A stretch of 39,801 nucleotides of DNA from Cuneatibacter sp. NSJ-177 (GCF_022867805.1 NZ_JALIFO010000008.1:1-39801), one strand, 5' to 3'; positions 1 to 7,240 are shown, counted from the stretch's first letter. Notes: generated from the letters alone by a model not told the origin. Numbers and translations: made by a program.

Positions 1-233
1 CAGTGCCTCACGTATCGAGAAAACACAAGAGCCAGAACACCGCCGAAAAGAAGAGCGGAGAGGATGCAGAGAGAGACCAAGAGCACCTCGACACTGGAAC
101 AGAAGGTCTGAACCTGAGTCGCGTCCAGAGAGAGCGTCACCGACTGAGCAGTTTCCAACTCAGTCTCCGGAGTTTCCAGAAGAGCCTCCGGAGACGTTTC
201 AGTTTCCAAACCAATCGTCTGGTCATCACCCAT
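1..233 (-). CDS. small single-pass membrane protein, 3' end beyond the window
   Basis: Not recognised by name. The frame opens with ATG at 233 and stays open to the window edge, giving 77 codons. The N-terminal 45 residues are rich in Glu and Thr (repeated LET/PETE) and look disordered and acidic. Residues about 50-72 form one hydrophobic stretch (VLLVSLCILSALLFGGVLAL), followed by the basic end SRYVRH, so an N-out/C-in single-pass protein is likely. Its ATG overlaps the TAA of the upstream gene (TAATG), so translation is probably coupled. Inference: a structural or membrane protein of a small phage-like or integrative element. Partial, so the total length is unknown. Confidence 0.55.
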   Translation of the reverse strand, partial: MGDDQTIGLETETSPEALLETPETELETAQSVTLSLDATQVQTFCSSVEVLLVSLCILSALLFGGVLALVFSRYVRH

Positions 234-466
234 TAAGCAATCCCCTTGAGCCGGACAGACCGGAATTTCGGGTTATAATCGAAAACCAGTGTTACAGGCT
301 GTAATTGTTTACAATCGCCAAACTGATCAAAAAGTTCTGGGGTACAGAAGAAGCGTTCTGTTTCCGTACCGTCCATAAAGAGGATAGCATAATCTGTTTT
401 GCTGGGATCCTTATAATTCGCCTTGGTTTCTCTGTTCAGGTACTGAAATTTAGCATTAAATGTCAT
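233..466 (-). CDS. small putative ssDNA-binding (OB-fold-like) protein of a mobile element
   Basis: A 77-residue protein starting MTFNAKF. I prefer this ATG over one 14 codons upstream because a GGAGGG ribosome binding site lies just before it. The protein is mostly predicted beta strand with no membrane segment, containing FQYLNRET, YAILFMDGTETERFFC and VTLVFDYNPKFRSVRL. Its size and strand pattern suit the small ssDNA-binding proteins of filamentous phages and rolling-circle elements, but no diagnostic motif proves this. Its stop codon overlaps the start of the membrane protein gene downstream. The order ssDNA-binding protein then short membrane protein resembles inovirus modules. Alternative: an accessory protein of an integrative mobilizable element. 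Confidence 0.5.
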   Translation of the reverse strand: MTFNAKFQYLNRETKANYKDPSKTDYAILFMDGTETERFFCTPELFDQFGDCKQLQPVTLVFDYNPKFRSVRLKGIA

Positions 467-491
467 TGTAATTCCCTCCAATATGTGATAA

Positions 492-520
492 TCTATATTT
501 GCACCCAATCTATTCGTTAA
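492..520 (-). promoter_or_regulatory. weak sigma-A promoter of the element genes
   Basis: Reading the minus strand, TTAACG (520-515), a 17-base spacer and TATAGA (497-492) precede the ssDNA-binding-like gene by about 25 bases. Both hexamers are imperfect, so this is a modest call. Confidence 0.35.
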
Positions 521-541
521 ACTGTTCTTTTGCGAATAGAT
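508..541. repeat. inverted repeat, possible operator
   Basis: Perfect 9-base arms ATCTATTCG (508-516) and CGAATAGAT (533-541) are separated by 16 bases. The repeat overlaps the -35 box of the leftward promoter, which suggests a repressor site for the element genes. The rest of the 467-671 intergenic region shows only a weak rightward promoter candidate (TTGTAC at 586, 18 bases, TGTAAT at 610) for the gene at 672. Confidence 0.4.
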
Positions 542-671
542 ATCAATCGAAGGAAAGCGCTTCTCTTTTTCGTCAATCCCTGTTTTTGTACTTGATTTGA
601 ACCCGTTTCTGTAATAAACTGAATCCGGATGTTATCCCGAAATTTGGATTGGAAAGGAATCTTTTACTCTC

Positions 672-1418
672 ATGAAAATGCAGCGTCTCTTCAATGTTAC
701 CCGCCGGGCTGTGGATGAATTCCATATGATTGAACCTGGAGACAAAATCGCTGTCGGAATTTCCGGCGGCAAGGACAGCCTGACCTTGCTCTATGCGCTG
801 CACGGCCTGCAAAGGTTTTACCCCTTGCCTTTTACTTTAGAGGCCGTTACCGTGGATCTGGGCTTTCCGGACATGGACAAAAATATCCTTCCCATAGAGG
901 CGCTTTGCAAGGACTTAGGGATCAAATATACCGTCGTACACTCGGAAATCGCCTCTATCGTCTTTGAAGCGCGTCAGGAAGAAAATCCCTGCAGTCTCTG
1001 CGCGAAGCTCCGGAAAGGCGCTTTTAACCGGGCGGCCGTGGATCTGGGCTGCAACAAGGTTGCCTACGGCCATCACAAGGACGACATGGTGGAAACCATG
1101 CTGATGTCTCTGATTTATGAAGGCCGGTTCCATTGCTTTTCCCCGGTCACTTATCTGGACCGGATGCAGTTGACCGTGATTCGCCCTTTGATGTATGTCG
1201 ATGAGGCGGATGTAATCGGATTTAAAAACAGATATGAGCTGCCGGTATTTAAGAATCCCTGCCCGGCTGACGGAAATACCCGCCGGGAATATACCAAGCA
1301 GCTTGTTAAAAAATTGACGTTAGAAAATCCCGGCTGTAAAGAACGAATGTTTACCGCCGTGTTGAACGGCAATCTGGCCGGATGGCCCGAACGCCATGAA
1401 GGGAGGCGGGAATATTGA
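672..1418 (+). CDS. TtcA-family tRNA sulfurtransferase (PP-loop ATPase)
   Basis: A 248-residue protein of the PP-loop family that activates a tRNA base with ATP and replaces oxygen with sulfur; TtcA makes 2-thiocytidine 32. The PP-loop SGGKDS is at residues 31-36, preceded by GDKIAVGI. Cys107 and Cys110 (PCSLC) and a third Cys at 197 (NPCPAD) match the three ligands of the iron-sulfur cluster in TtcA, and GHHKDD follows at about 133. It is shorter than E. coli TtcA (about 310 residues). A GGAAAGGA ribosome binding site lies about 12 bases before the ATG, rather far; a second ATG lies two codons on. Its stop overlaps the start of the recombinase gene. Exact target base uncertain: related Clostridial paralogs are uncharacterised. 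Confidence 0.85.
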   Translation: MKMQRLFNVTRRAVDEFHMIEPGDKIAVGISGGKDSLTLLYALHGLQRFYPLPFTLEAVTVDLGFPDMDKNILPIEALCKDLGIKYTVVHSEIASIVFEARQEENPCSLCAKLRKGAFNRAAVDLGCNKVAYGHHKDDMVETMLMSLIYEGRFHCFSPVTYLDRMQLTVIRPLMYVDEADVIGFKNRYELPVFKNPCPADGNTRREYTKQLVKKLTLENPGCKERMFTAVLNGNLAGWPERHEGRREY

Positions 1419-2494
1419 GCGGCACAAAACGCCCCTACCACGAACAAGTTGATATCTTAAACACCTTGAAACTGCGGGAATTAATGTCCGCTCTCCCTCC
1501 CTTTGTCCGTCTGTTTTTCCGGGGAATCGAACCGACGACCTCTTCCCGTACAAGAATTGCATATGCCTACGATCTCCATATCTTCTTTGAATATATCACA
1601 CAAAATCTGCCGGATTTTAAAGGAAAAGACATTCCAGAGCTCTCCGTCGAAATGCTTGACTTGGTCAAGCCCCTGGACTTAGAAGATTATATGGAATATC
1701 TAAAATTCTACAACTGTTCGGACCATCGGAATCTGGAGCGGGTCAATCAGGAGCGCGGGATTACCAGAAAAATGGCTTCTTTGAAGACGTTCTACAATTA
1801 TTTCTTTAAAAAAGAAATGATTCAGACCAACCCGGCCGCCCTGGTCACGCTTCCCAAAATCCATGAGAAAGAAATTGTCCGCCTGGATATCGACGAGGTC
1901 GCCCTTCTGCTGGATGAAGTGGAATCCGGAGAAAAACTGACCAAACAGCAGAAAGCCTTTCACGAGAAAACGAAAATCCGGGATTTGGCAATGATGACCC
2001 TCTTTCTTGGAACCGGTATCCGCGTATCCGAATGTGTCGGTCTGAATCTGGACGATGTGGATTTCAAAAACGCGGGGATCCATATACATCGGAAAGGCGG
2101 AAAGGAAGTTATCATTTATTTCGGTGATGAGGTGGAGGAAGCACTGCGGCTTTACCAGGAGGAACGAAAGAAAATCATCCCGCTGACCGGGCATGAAGAT
2201 GCGTTTTTCCTCTCCATACAGAAAAAAAGGATGAGTGTCCGGAGCGTAGAAAATCTGGTAAAAAAGTATGCCCGCACAGTCACTACCTTGAAAAATATAA
2301 CCCCTCACAAGCTCCGAAGTACCTACGGCACCAACCTTTACCGGGAAACAGGCGATATCTATCTGGTGGCCGATGTGCTGGGGCATGCCGATGTCAATAC
2401 CACCAAAAAACACTATGCCGCGATGGAGGACGAACGCCGCCGCCAGGCAAGAAACGTCGTAAAGCTGAGAGAAGCTTGGGAGGACGAAAAGTAA
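1415..2494 (+). CDS. tyrosine recombinase (XerC/XerD-like integrase)
   Basis: 359 residues. The N-terminal part (about 30-145) is a SAM-like core-binding domain; the catalytic domain follows (about 155-345). All catalytic residues are visible: Arg203 (GTGIRVSE), Lys227 (HRKGGK), His298 and Arg301 (HKLRSTYG), His324 (LGHADVNTT) and the nucleophile Tyr334 (KKHYAA). It therefore should cut and rejoin DNA. The TTG start at 1415 overlaps the previous stop (TTGA) and has GGGAGG about 8 bases upstream, so it is probably co-expressed with the TtcA-like gene. It is longer than XerC/XerD (about 300) because of an extended N-terminus and a 40-residue insert around 85-130. The position beside lexA is one seen in Lachnospiraceae, so it looks like a resident enzyme rather than a prophage integrase. 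Confidence 0.9.
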   Translation: MSGTKRPYHEQVDILNTLKLRELMSALPPFVRLFFRGIEPTTSSRTRIAYAYDLHIFFEYITQNLPDFKGKDIPELSVEMLDLVKPLDLEDYMEYLKFYNCSDHRNLERVNQERGITRKMASLKTFYNYFFKKEMIQTNPAALVTLPKIHEKEIVRLDIDEVALLLDEVESGEKLTKQQKAFHEKTKIRDLAMMTLFLGTGIRVSECVGLNLDDVDFKNAGIHIHRKGGKEVIIYFGDEVEEALRLYQEERKKIIPLTGHEDAFFLSIQKKRMSVRSVENLVKKYARTVTTLKNITPHKLRSTYGTNLYRETGDIYLVADVLGHADVNTTKKHYAAMEDERRRQARNVVKLREAWEDEK

Positions 2495-2567
2495 CAGGGA
2501 CTTTCGCCAGGATCGCTCTTCCCATTCTGTACTGCCTCCAAAAAAACGAGAAATCCGGATGAATGGG

Positions 2568-2615
2568 AAAGCCCCCGGCAAAAAATCACTGTGATTCCAT
2601 GCCGGAGGCTTTTTT
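2568..2615 (+). terminator. rho-independent terminator after the recombinase
   Basis: The stem AAAGCCCCCGGCA (2568-2580) pairs with TGCCGGAGGCTTT (2600-2612) with one mismatch, and a run of six T follows. Transcribed rightward this is a strong terminator. Read leftward it has a shorter T run and may also stop the convergent LysM gene. Confidence 0.85.
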
Positions 2616-2690
2616 CTGCTATTCTTTTCTCCCATCTGATGCGAATCGAAATGAACTCCGGGAAAACCATCCCCGTCCTGATCATCCCGG

Positions 2691-2993
2691 CTATTTTCCG
2701 GCCTGATCCCAGTAATACACCGTCAGGCTTTTACCGGCTTTTAAATTGCGCTCATTGATAATATGATTCATCGACTTTACTTCCTGGATATAACTTCGGA
2801 TATCCTCATGGGAACCGCAATACTTCTTCGCAATATTCCAAAGGTTATCTCCGTCCTTCAGCTTAACGGCGGTATAATATTTGACCTGTTCCGGGGAGTT
2901 CGCCTCCACGGTTTTTCCCTGGACCAAAACGCCGCCTAATACGATAAAAAACAATAATACGGCAAAAACGACGATCTTGACTCCTCTTCTCAT
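2691..2993 (-). CDS. YneA-like SOS cell-division suppressor, LysM domain
   Basis: 100 residues: a short basic start, one membrane segment or uncleaved signal (VVFAVLLFFIVLGGVLVQG, about 7-26), and an extracellular LysM domain (about 40-93: KDGDNLWNIAKKYC ... LKAGKSLTVYY). In Bacillus, YneA has the same size and layout, is encoded divergently from lexA, and delays septation during the SOS response. The same arrangement here, plus SOS boxes in its promoter, makes this role likely. GAGGAG lies 7-8 bases before the ATG. Alternative: a generic LysM peptidoglycan-binding protein, but the lexA context argues against that. Confidence 0.8.
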   Translation of the reverse strand: MRRGVKIVVFAVLLFFIVLGGVLVQGKTVEANSPEQVKYYTAVKLKDGDNLWNIAKKYCGSHEDIRSYIQEVKSMNHIINERNLKAGKSLTVYYWDQAGK

Positions 2994-3018
2994 ATGTTTT
3001 CTCCTCGAACGAACTGTT

Positions 3019-3032
3019 AGAACATCTGTTTG
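3019..3032. promoter_or_regulatory. SOS box A (LexA operator)
   Basis: AGAACATCTGTTTG fits the Gram-positive LexA consensus CGAAC-RNRY-GTTYG at 12 of 14 positions. It lies just downstream of the -10 box of the LysM gene, where bound LexA would block transcription. Confidence 0.7.
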
Positions 3033-3043
3033 TTGTTGGTTTT

Positions 3044-3072
3044 AGTATAGCGTACGTATGTTCTTTTGTCAA
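3044..3072 (-). promoter_or_regulatory. sigma-A promoter of the yneA-like gene
   Basis: On the minus strand a perfect TTGACA (3072-3067), a 17-base spacer and TATACT (3049-3044). SOS box B fills the spacer and box A follows the -10, so this promoter should be tightly LexA-repressed. Confidence 0.85.
3051..3064. promoter_or_regulatory. SOS box B (LexA operator)
   Basis: CGTACGTATGTTCT (on the other strand AGAACATACGTACG) matches the Gram-positive LexA consensus with one substitution in one half site and one at the edge. It sits between the -35 and -10 boxes of the LysM gene. Confidence 0.7.
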
Positions 3073-3094
3073 GATAGTTCTCGAACAAATTTTT

Positions 3095-3108
3095 GGAACA
3101 TTCGTTTG
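3095..3108. promoter_or_regulatory. SOS box C (LexA operator of lexA)
   Basis: GGAACATTCGTTTG fits the LexA consensus at 12 of 14 positions and overlaps the -35 box of lexA, as expected for autorepression. A reversed pair of half sites, GTTCTCGAAC, lies just left of it at 3077-3086. Confidence 0.75.
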
Positions 3109-3134
3109 CATTTTTTGGAAAGCTGTGGTATACT
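3106..3134 (+). promoter_or_regulatory. sigma-A promoter of lexA
   Basis: TTGCAT (3106-3111), 17 bases, TATACT (3129-3134). This leaves a leader of about 97 bases before the lexA ATG. Confidence 0.75.
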
Positions 3135-3237
3135 TGGGAAAAGAATTAAAATGTCGATTGAAATCCAGCAGCGCTTGGCTGATTGCAAAAGAAAACCCCA
3201 GGAAATCACGTCTGGATTATCGGAAGGAGTTTATAAA

Positions 3238-3858
3238 ATGGGATATGGTAAAATTTCTGCGAAACAGGAAGAAATTCTAAACTTCATAAAAAGTGAGATT
3301 TTAAAGAAGGGGTACCCGCCGGCGGTCCGCGAAATCTGCGAAGCCGTTCATCTGAAATCCACCTCATCTGTTCATGCTCACCTGGAGTCGCTGGAGAAGA
3401 ACGGATATATCCGCCGCGATCCCACGAAACCCAGAGCCATTGAGATTATCGACGACGAGTTCGGACTGGCCCGCCGGGAGATGGTTCAGATTCCGATCGT
3501 CGGGCAGGTAGCGGCCGGAGAGCCGATCTTTGCCGAACAAAATATTCAGGATTATTTCGCCATGCCGGCGGATATGGTGCCGGACGGCGATCTGTTCATG
3601 CTGAACGTAAAAGGGGAAAGCATGGTCAATATGGGCATTTTAGACGGCGACTCCGTCATCTGCCGTCAGCAGGAAACGGCGCATAACGGGGAGGTTGTCG
3701 CTGTTTTGGTCGGTGACTCTGCAACGATCAAGCGCTTTTATAAGGAAAGCGGCCACTTCCGTCTCCAGCCGGAGAATGATCACATGGACCCGATTATTGT
3801 CGACGACTGCCGGATCTTAGGGAAAGTGGTTTCTCTGGTGAGAATGAAGATTCACTGA
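3238..3858 (+). CDS. lexA: LexA repressor, SOS master regulator
   Basis: 206 residues, normal length. The N-terminal winged helix (1-70: PPAVREICEAVHLKSTSSVH) binds SOS boxes; the C-terminal S24 peptidase-like domain carries the self-cleavage site Ala93-Gly94 (VAAGEP), Ser128 (KGESM) and Lys165 (SATIKRFY). When RecA filaments form, LexA cuts itself and the SOS genes are released. I chose the ATG at 3238 (MGYGKISAKQ) because GGAAGGAG lies 10 bases upstream; the frame is open further upstream but has no family similarity there. A LexA box in its own promoter shows autoregulation, and the divergent LysM gene is the nearest target. Confidence 0.97.
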   Translation: MGYGKISAKQEEILNFIKSEILKKGYPPAVREICEAVHLKSTSSVHAHLESLEKNGYIRRDPTKPRAIEIIDDEFGLARREMVQIPIVGQVAAGEPIFAEQNIQDYFAMPADMVPDGDLFMLNVKGESMVNMGILDGDSVICRQQETAHNGEVVAVLVGDSATIKRFYKESGHFRLQPENDHMDPIIVDDCRILGKVVSLVRMKIH

Positions 3859-3937
3859 TTGTGATCGGCTGTGCGGCCCGCACGAAGGGCCAAGGAACAG
3901 TCCAGACTACATAACTGAAGGTTTCACCTTGTCAGAC

Positions 3938-3976
3938 AAAAAACCGGAGATGCTTCCATCGCATCTCCGGTTTTTT
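3938..3976. terminator. bidirectional terminator between lexA and the yqeK-rsfS operon
   Basis: A perfect 10-base stem, CCGGAGATGC (3944-3953) with GCATCTCCGG (3961-3970), a 7-base loop, an A run before it and a T run after it. It can end lexA transcription rightward and the long nadD-side operon leftward. Confidence 0.92.
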
Positions 3977-4004
3977 GCGCCCCTTATCTGTCACCGAGGC
4001 AATT

Positions 4005-4877
4005 TTATTTTTCTTCTTTCCACTCTTCTACATTCTCAATCAGCTTTCCATCCCGCCAGATTCTCTCTAAATCATAAAATCTCCGGTCTTCTCTTGAGAA
4101 CACGTTCACTACAATATCGCCGTAATCCAGCAGAACCCAGTTGGCTGCGCGGAAGCCTTCCACCGACTTGCAGGGATAACCGGCTTTATACATTTTCTCC
4201 TGTACATTCTCCACCAAGGCCTGTACATGGCTGGAATTCTCGCCGTTGGTGATCACAAAATAATCCGCTATCGTAGAAACCTTCGTGATGTCAATCACTG
4301 TGATTTCCGCTGCCTTCTTCTCGTCCAAGGCTTGATAGGCTATTGATGTCATCTTTTTTGATTCGTCCATTCGTTGCTCCTTTCGTTCGATATAATATTG
4401 ATATGTCTGATGGGAACGTTCGTCAATCGGAATCTGCTTCCCGTTCAAAAAGGCAAAGGTGTCTTCCAGGATCTCGACGATGGTCTGATCCAGATCCTGG
4501 AATGCCAGTTCCCTCAACTCCGGCAGCCGGGGCGCCTGAGTTCGTCCCGGCTCAATATAATCCGCCACAAAAATGATTTTCTCCAACAAGGACATCTCCG
4601 GTTTTCCCGTCGTATGATACCGGATCGCAGACAAAATCTCCGGATCCGTGATCCCGTATTCCTCTTCCGCCAGCACCGCTCCGGCGGCGGCATGCCCCAG
4701 GGCGTCGCCGGCTTCTTTTCCGCAATCGTGCAAAAGCCCGGCCAGCCTCGCGCGTTGCACGTCCGCCCCGTATGTCTCCGCTAACCGCGCCGCGGTCTCC
4801 TCCACACCCAGCGTATGCTGATACCTGCTGGGTTTTAAAACATGTTGCAATCGCCCGCAGATTTCCTGCTCACTCAC
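4005..4877 (-). CDS. yqeK-rsfS: YqeK (HD-domain Ap4A hydrolase) fused in frame to RsfS (ribosomal silencing factor)
   Basis: One 290-residue frame holds two proteins that are normally separate. Residues 1-165 are YqeK, an HD-domain phosphohydrolase that splits diadenosine tetraphosphate: His21, His50-Asp51 (LLHDCGKE), His62, His88 (RYHTTGK) and VADYIEPGR. Residues 170-290 are RsfS/RsfA, which binds L14 and blocks subunit joining in starved cells (STIADYFVITNG, FRAANWVLLDYGDIVVNVF, FYDLERIW). No stop codon separates them. Met170 still has its own AAAGGAG site 6 bases upstream, encoded as Lys-Glu within the frame, so free RsfS may also be made. The gene overlaps the end of nadD by 8 bases. Either a true fusion or a recent loss of the yqeK stop codon; a sequencing error cannot be excluded. 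Confidence 0.93.
   Translation of the reverse strand: MSEQEICGRLQHVLKPSRYQHTLGVEETAARLAETYGADVQRARLAGLLHDCGKEAGDALGHAAAGAVLAEEEYGITDPEILSAIRYHTTGKPEMSLLEKIIFVADYIEPGRTQAPRLPELRELAFQDLDQTIVEILEDTFAFLNGKQIPIDERSHQTYQYYIERKEQRMDESKKMTSIAYQALDEKKAAEITVIDITKVSTIADYFVITNGENSSHVQALVENVQEKMYKAGYPCKSVEGFRAANWVLLDYGDIVVNVFSREDRRFYDLERIWRDGKLIENVEEWKEEK
4377..4383 (-). promoter_or_regulatory. internal ribosome binding site for free RsfS
   Basis: AAAGGAG on the minus strand, 6 bases before an in-frame ATG (4370-4368) at the YqeK/RsfS boundary. It looks like the ancestral rsfS ribosome binding site and could give a 121-residue RsfS besides the fusion. Confidence 0.6.
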
Positions 4878-5514
4878 CGGCTTCCACTCCTTCTTCCAAA
4901 TACAGATGATGTTCCTGGATATAAGCCAGCACAGGAGCCGGGACCGGAATCATTTCCGGCATACCGGCTTCCAAAAGGCGGCGGATCTCACTGGAGGAGA
5001 CGTCCATGCTCTCAAAATCAAGGGACCGTATCCGTGCGCCGTAATTTTGGCGAAGCCGCTCAATATCCCATTTCAGCTCTTCATCCGGCACCTGGTGGTT
5101 CCGGTTGGCCGCCAAAATAACCGCATTCCGAAAAACCACCTCCGGCGCATACCAGGTATCCATGTTGTGGATGGAATCCGCACCCACAATGAAATAGAAC
5201 TCGGTGTCCGGCTGCTCCGCGGCAAGTTCCGCCAAGGTGTCGGCCGTATAGGTCTCCCCCGGCCGGCAGATTTCCCGGTCCGAGAAGGCAAATCCGTCCT
5301 CCGGCTCAATGGCCAGACGGACCATGGCGGCCCGGTCCCTGGCATCCGTTACACTGTGGCCGTCTCTGGTCTTAAAATATGAATTCCCCGTCGGGATAAA
5401 AACAATCTGATCCAGATCAAACAACCGCTGCGCCTCCCGGCCCAGCTTTAAATGGGCGTTGTGAATCGGATCAAAGGTGCCGCCTAAAATCCCTACTTTC
5501 CTCTTCGTTCCCAT
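4870..5514 (-). CDS. nadD: nicotinate-nucleotide adenylyltransferase
   Basis: 214 residues. Transfers AMP from ATP to nicotinate mononucleotide, giving deamido-NAD, in the shared final part of NAD synthesis; cytosolic. The nucleotidyltransferase signature GGTFDPIHNAHL is at residues 11-22, GADSIHNMDTW in the middle and the second ATP-binding motif SSSEIR near 180. Start supported by AAGGAGG before the ATG. It overlaps yqeK by 8 bases, a common Firmicutes gene order (yhbY-nadD-yqeK-rsfS). Confidence 0.96.
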   Translation of the reverse strand: MGTKRKVGILGGTFDPIHNAHLKLGREAQRLFDLDQIVFIPTGNSYFKTRDGHSVTDARDRAAMVRLAIEPEDGFAFSDREICRPGETYTADTLAELAAEQPDTEFYFIVGADSIHNMDTWYAPEVVFRNAVILAANRNHQVPDEELKWDIERLRQNYGARIRSLDFESMDVSSSEIRRLLEAGMPEMIPVPAPVLAYIQEHHLYLEEGVEAGE

Positions 5515-5525
5515 GGGTTCCTCCT

Positions 5526-5813
5526 TTACGGAAGGAGAATCTTTTTCTTGGTCTTCGACTCCCGGTACAGCACGATTTTCCTGCCGATGACCTGAACCAC
5601 CTGGGAATGAGTTCGCTCGGCCAGCGTGGCCGCCACTTCCTTCCCATCGTCCGGACTATTTTTCAAGAGATTGATTTTAATCAGTTCTCTGGCCTCCAGC
5701 GCCTCATCCACGGCCGCCGTCACCTCCGGCGTCAGGCTGGATTTACCGATCTGAAGAATCGAGTCCAACGGGGACGCCAGCTTCATCAGATAACTTCTCT
5801 GTTTGCTTGTCAT
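5526..5813 (-). CDS. yhbY: YhbY-type RNA-binding protein (CRS1/YhbY domain)
   Basis: 95 residues forming one CRS1-YhbY fold: LTSKQRSYL-like start, LQIGKSSLTPEV, ELIKINLL and the final GRKIVLYRES. Homologs bind pre-50S particles and act in ribosome assembly. It lies 11 bases after obg and 11 before nadD, so it is in the same operon; its own ribosome binding site (GAGGATGA) is weak, consistent with coupled expression. Confidence 0.93.
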   Translation of the reverse strand: MTSKQRSYLMKLASPLDSILQIGKSSLTPEVTAAVDEALEARELIKINLLKNSPDDGKEVAATLAERTHSQVVQVIGRKIVLYRESKTKKKILLP

Positions 5814-5824
5814 GGGTTCATCCT

Positions 5825-7111
5825 CTATTCGTAATAATCAAATTCCAAACCGTACATCCGGACCGTATCGCCCTCCGCAATACCGGCTTCCTTCAGGCGG
5901 GCCAGGACCCCGCGGTCTTTCAGGAATTTCTGGAAGAAGGTAAAGCCCTTCTCCGATTCCAGATTGGTATATCCCAGCATCTTGTCAATCAGCGGTCCTT
6001 CTACGACGAAAGCACCGTCGTCGGCACGGCTGACATCAAAGGGAAGGTTCTCGCTTTGGTTGCCCGGCGTAAATTCTTTTTCAAAGATCACAGGCTCGGA
6101 ATCCAGAGTTTTCAACTCCTTGTTAACATAATATAAAAGCTCTTTCAATCCGTCCCCGCTGACGGCAGAGATCGGGAACACCCGGATGCCCTGAGGCTCA
6201 AATTCTTTTTTCAGCCGCTCCACCGGATCTTCTGCTCCCAGCTCGGAGTAGATCGCGTCGGTCTTATTGGCGGCGATTACCTGGGGAAGTTTTGCCAGTT
6301 CCGGCTTATAGGACGCCAGCTCCTGATTGATGGTGTAGATATCCGCCACCGGATCCCTGCCCTCGGTACCCGCCACATCCACCAGATGGATCAGCATTTT
6401 GGTCCGCTCCAGATGCCGCAGGAAGGCATGGCCAAGGCCGACTCCTTCGGAGGCGCCCTCGATCAAGCCAGGGATATCCGCCATGACAAATCCCTCGCCG
6501 TTTCCCAGGTCAACCACACCCAAGTTGGGATGCAGGGTGGTGAAATGGTAGTTGGCAATCTTCGGCGTCGCATTGGTGACGCGGGAAAGGAGCGTGGATT
6601 TTCCGACATTCGGAAAGCCCAGCAGGCCTACGTCCGCAATCACCTTTAATTCCAAGATCACAAAGAGCTCCTGGCCCGGCTGGCCCGGCTGCGCATACTT
6701 CGGAGCCTGCATTGTGGCAGTCGCATAGTGCATATTTCCCTGACCGCCGCGGCCGCCTTTTAGAATGACTTCCCGCTGATTCTCCCCGGACATATCGGCG
6801 ATCACCTTTCCGCTCTCCGCATCCTTGATGACCGTACCCTCCGGCACCTTTACGATGCAGTCGGAGCCGTCCTTGCCGTGGCAGCGGCGCTTGCCGCCCT
6901 CCTCTCCGGGCTGGGCCACATATTTGCGGACATGGCGGAAATCGTTTAGTGTGTTCAGGCCTTTGTCTACCACAAAGATTACGTCTCCGCCGCGGCCGCC
7001 GTCTCCGCCGTCCGGGCCGCCGTCCGGGACATAGAGCTCCCGGCGGAAGCTGACATGGCCGTCCCCTCCCTTACCGGATTTAATAAATATTTTCGCACTG
7101 TCTGCAAACAT
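5825..7111 (-). CDS. obg: Obg/CgtA GTPase, 50S assembly and stress factor
   Basis: 428 residues. An N-terminal glycine-rich Obg fold (1-158, with GGDGGRGGDV), a GTPase domain with P-loop GFPNVGKS (165-172), DIPG (212-215) and NKTD (about 287), and a C-terminal OCT domain (about 355-428) as in B. subtilis Obg. It works in late 50S assembly and in (p)ppGpp-linked stress control. I start at MFADSAKIF (ATG 7111-7109), with AAAGGA just upstream; an open extension of nine codons has no family similarity. It follows rpmA by about 130 bases, the usual rplU-rpmA-obg order. Confidence 0.97.
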   Translation of the reverse strand: MFADSAKIFIKSGKGGDGHVSFRRELYVPDGGPDGGDGGRGGDVIFVVDKGLNTLNDFRHVRKYVAQPGEEGGKRRCHGKDGSDCIVKVPEGTVIKDAESGKVIADMSGENQREVILKGGRGGQGNMHYATATMQAPKYAQPGQPGQELFVILELKVIADVGLLGFPNVGKSTLLSRVTNATPKIANYHFTTLHPNLGVVDLGNGEGFVMADIPGLIEGASEGVGLGHAFLRHLERTKMLIHLVDVAGTEGRDPVADIYTINQELASYKPELAKLPQVIAANKTDAIYSELGAEDPVERLKKEFEPQGIRVFPISAVSGDGLKELLYYVNKELKTLDSEPVIFEKEFTPGNQSENLPFDVSRADDGAFVVEGPLIDKMLGYTNLESEKGFTFFQKFLKDRGVLARLKEAGIAEGDTVRMYGLEFDYYE

Positions 7112-7240
7112 AAAAAATCCTTTCCATTTATAACGCAAAAACTGCCATCCGGAAGCGGCGGGAAGAATCCTTATGAATCCTCCGCCGCCAGGCTTCTCAG
7201 GATGACAGCATATGTGCGTTTGGCGACAGTTCGCCAGAAC

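Noticed and set aside
1700-2635. 311-codon frame on the minus strand
   Set aside because: Antisense to the tyrosine recombinase, whose catalytic residues are all in place; translation is low-complexity Phe-rich.
3058-3237. N-terminal extension of LexA
   Set aside because: The upstream open frame covers the promoter and SOS boxes and has no similarity to LexA.
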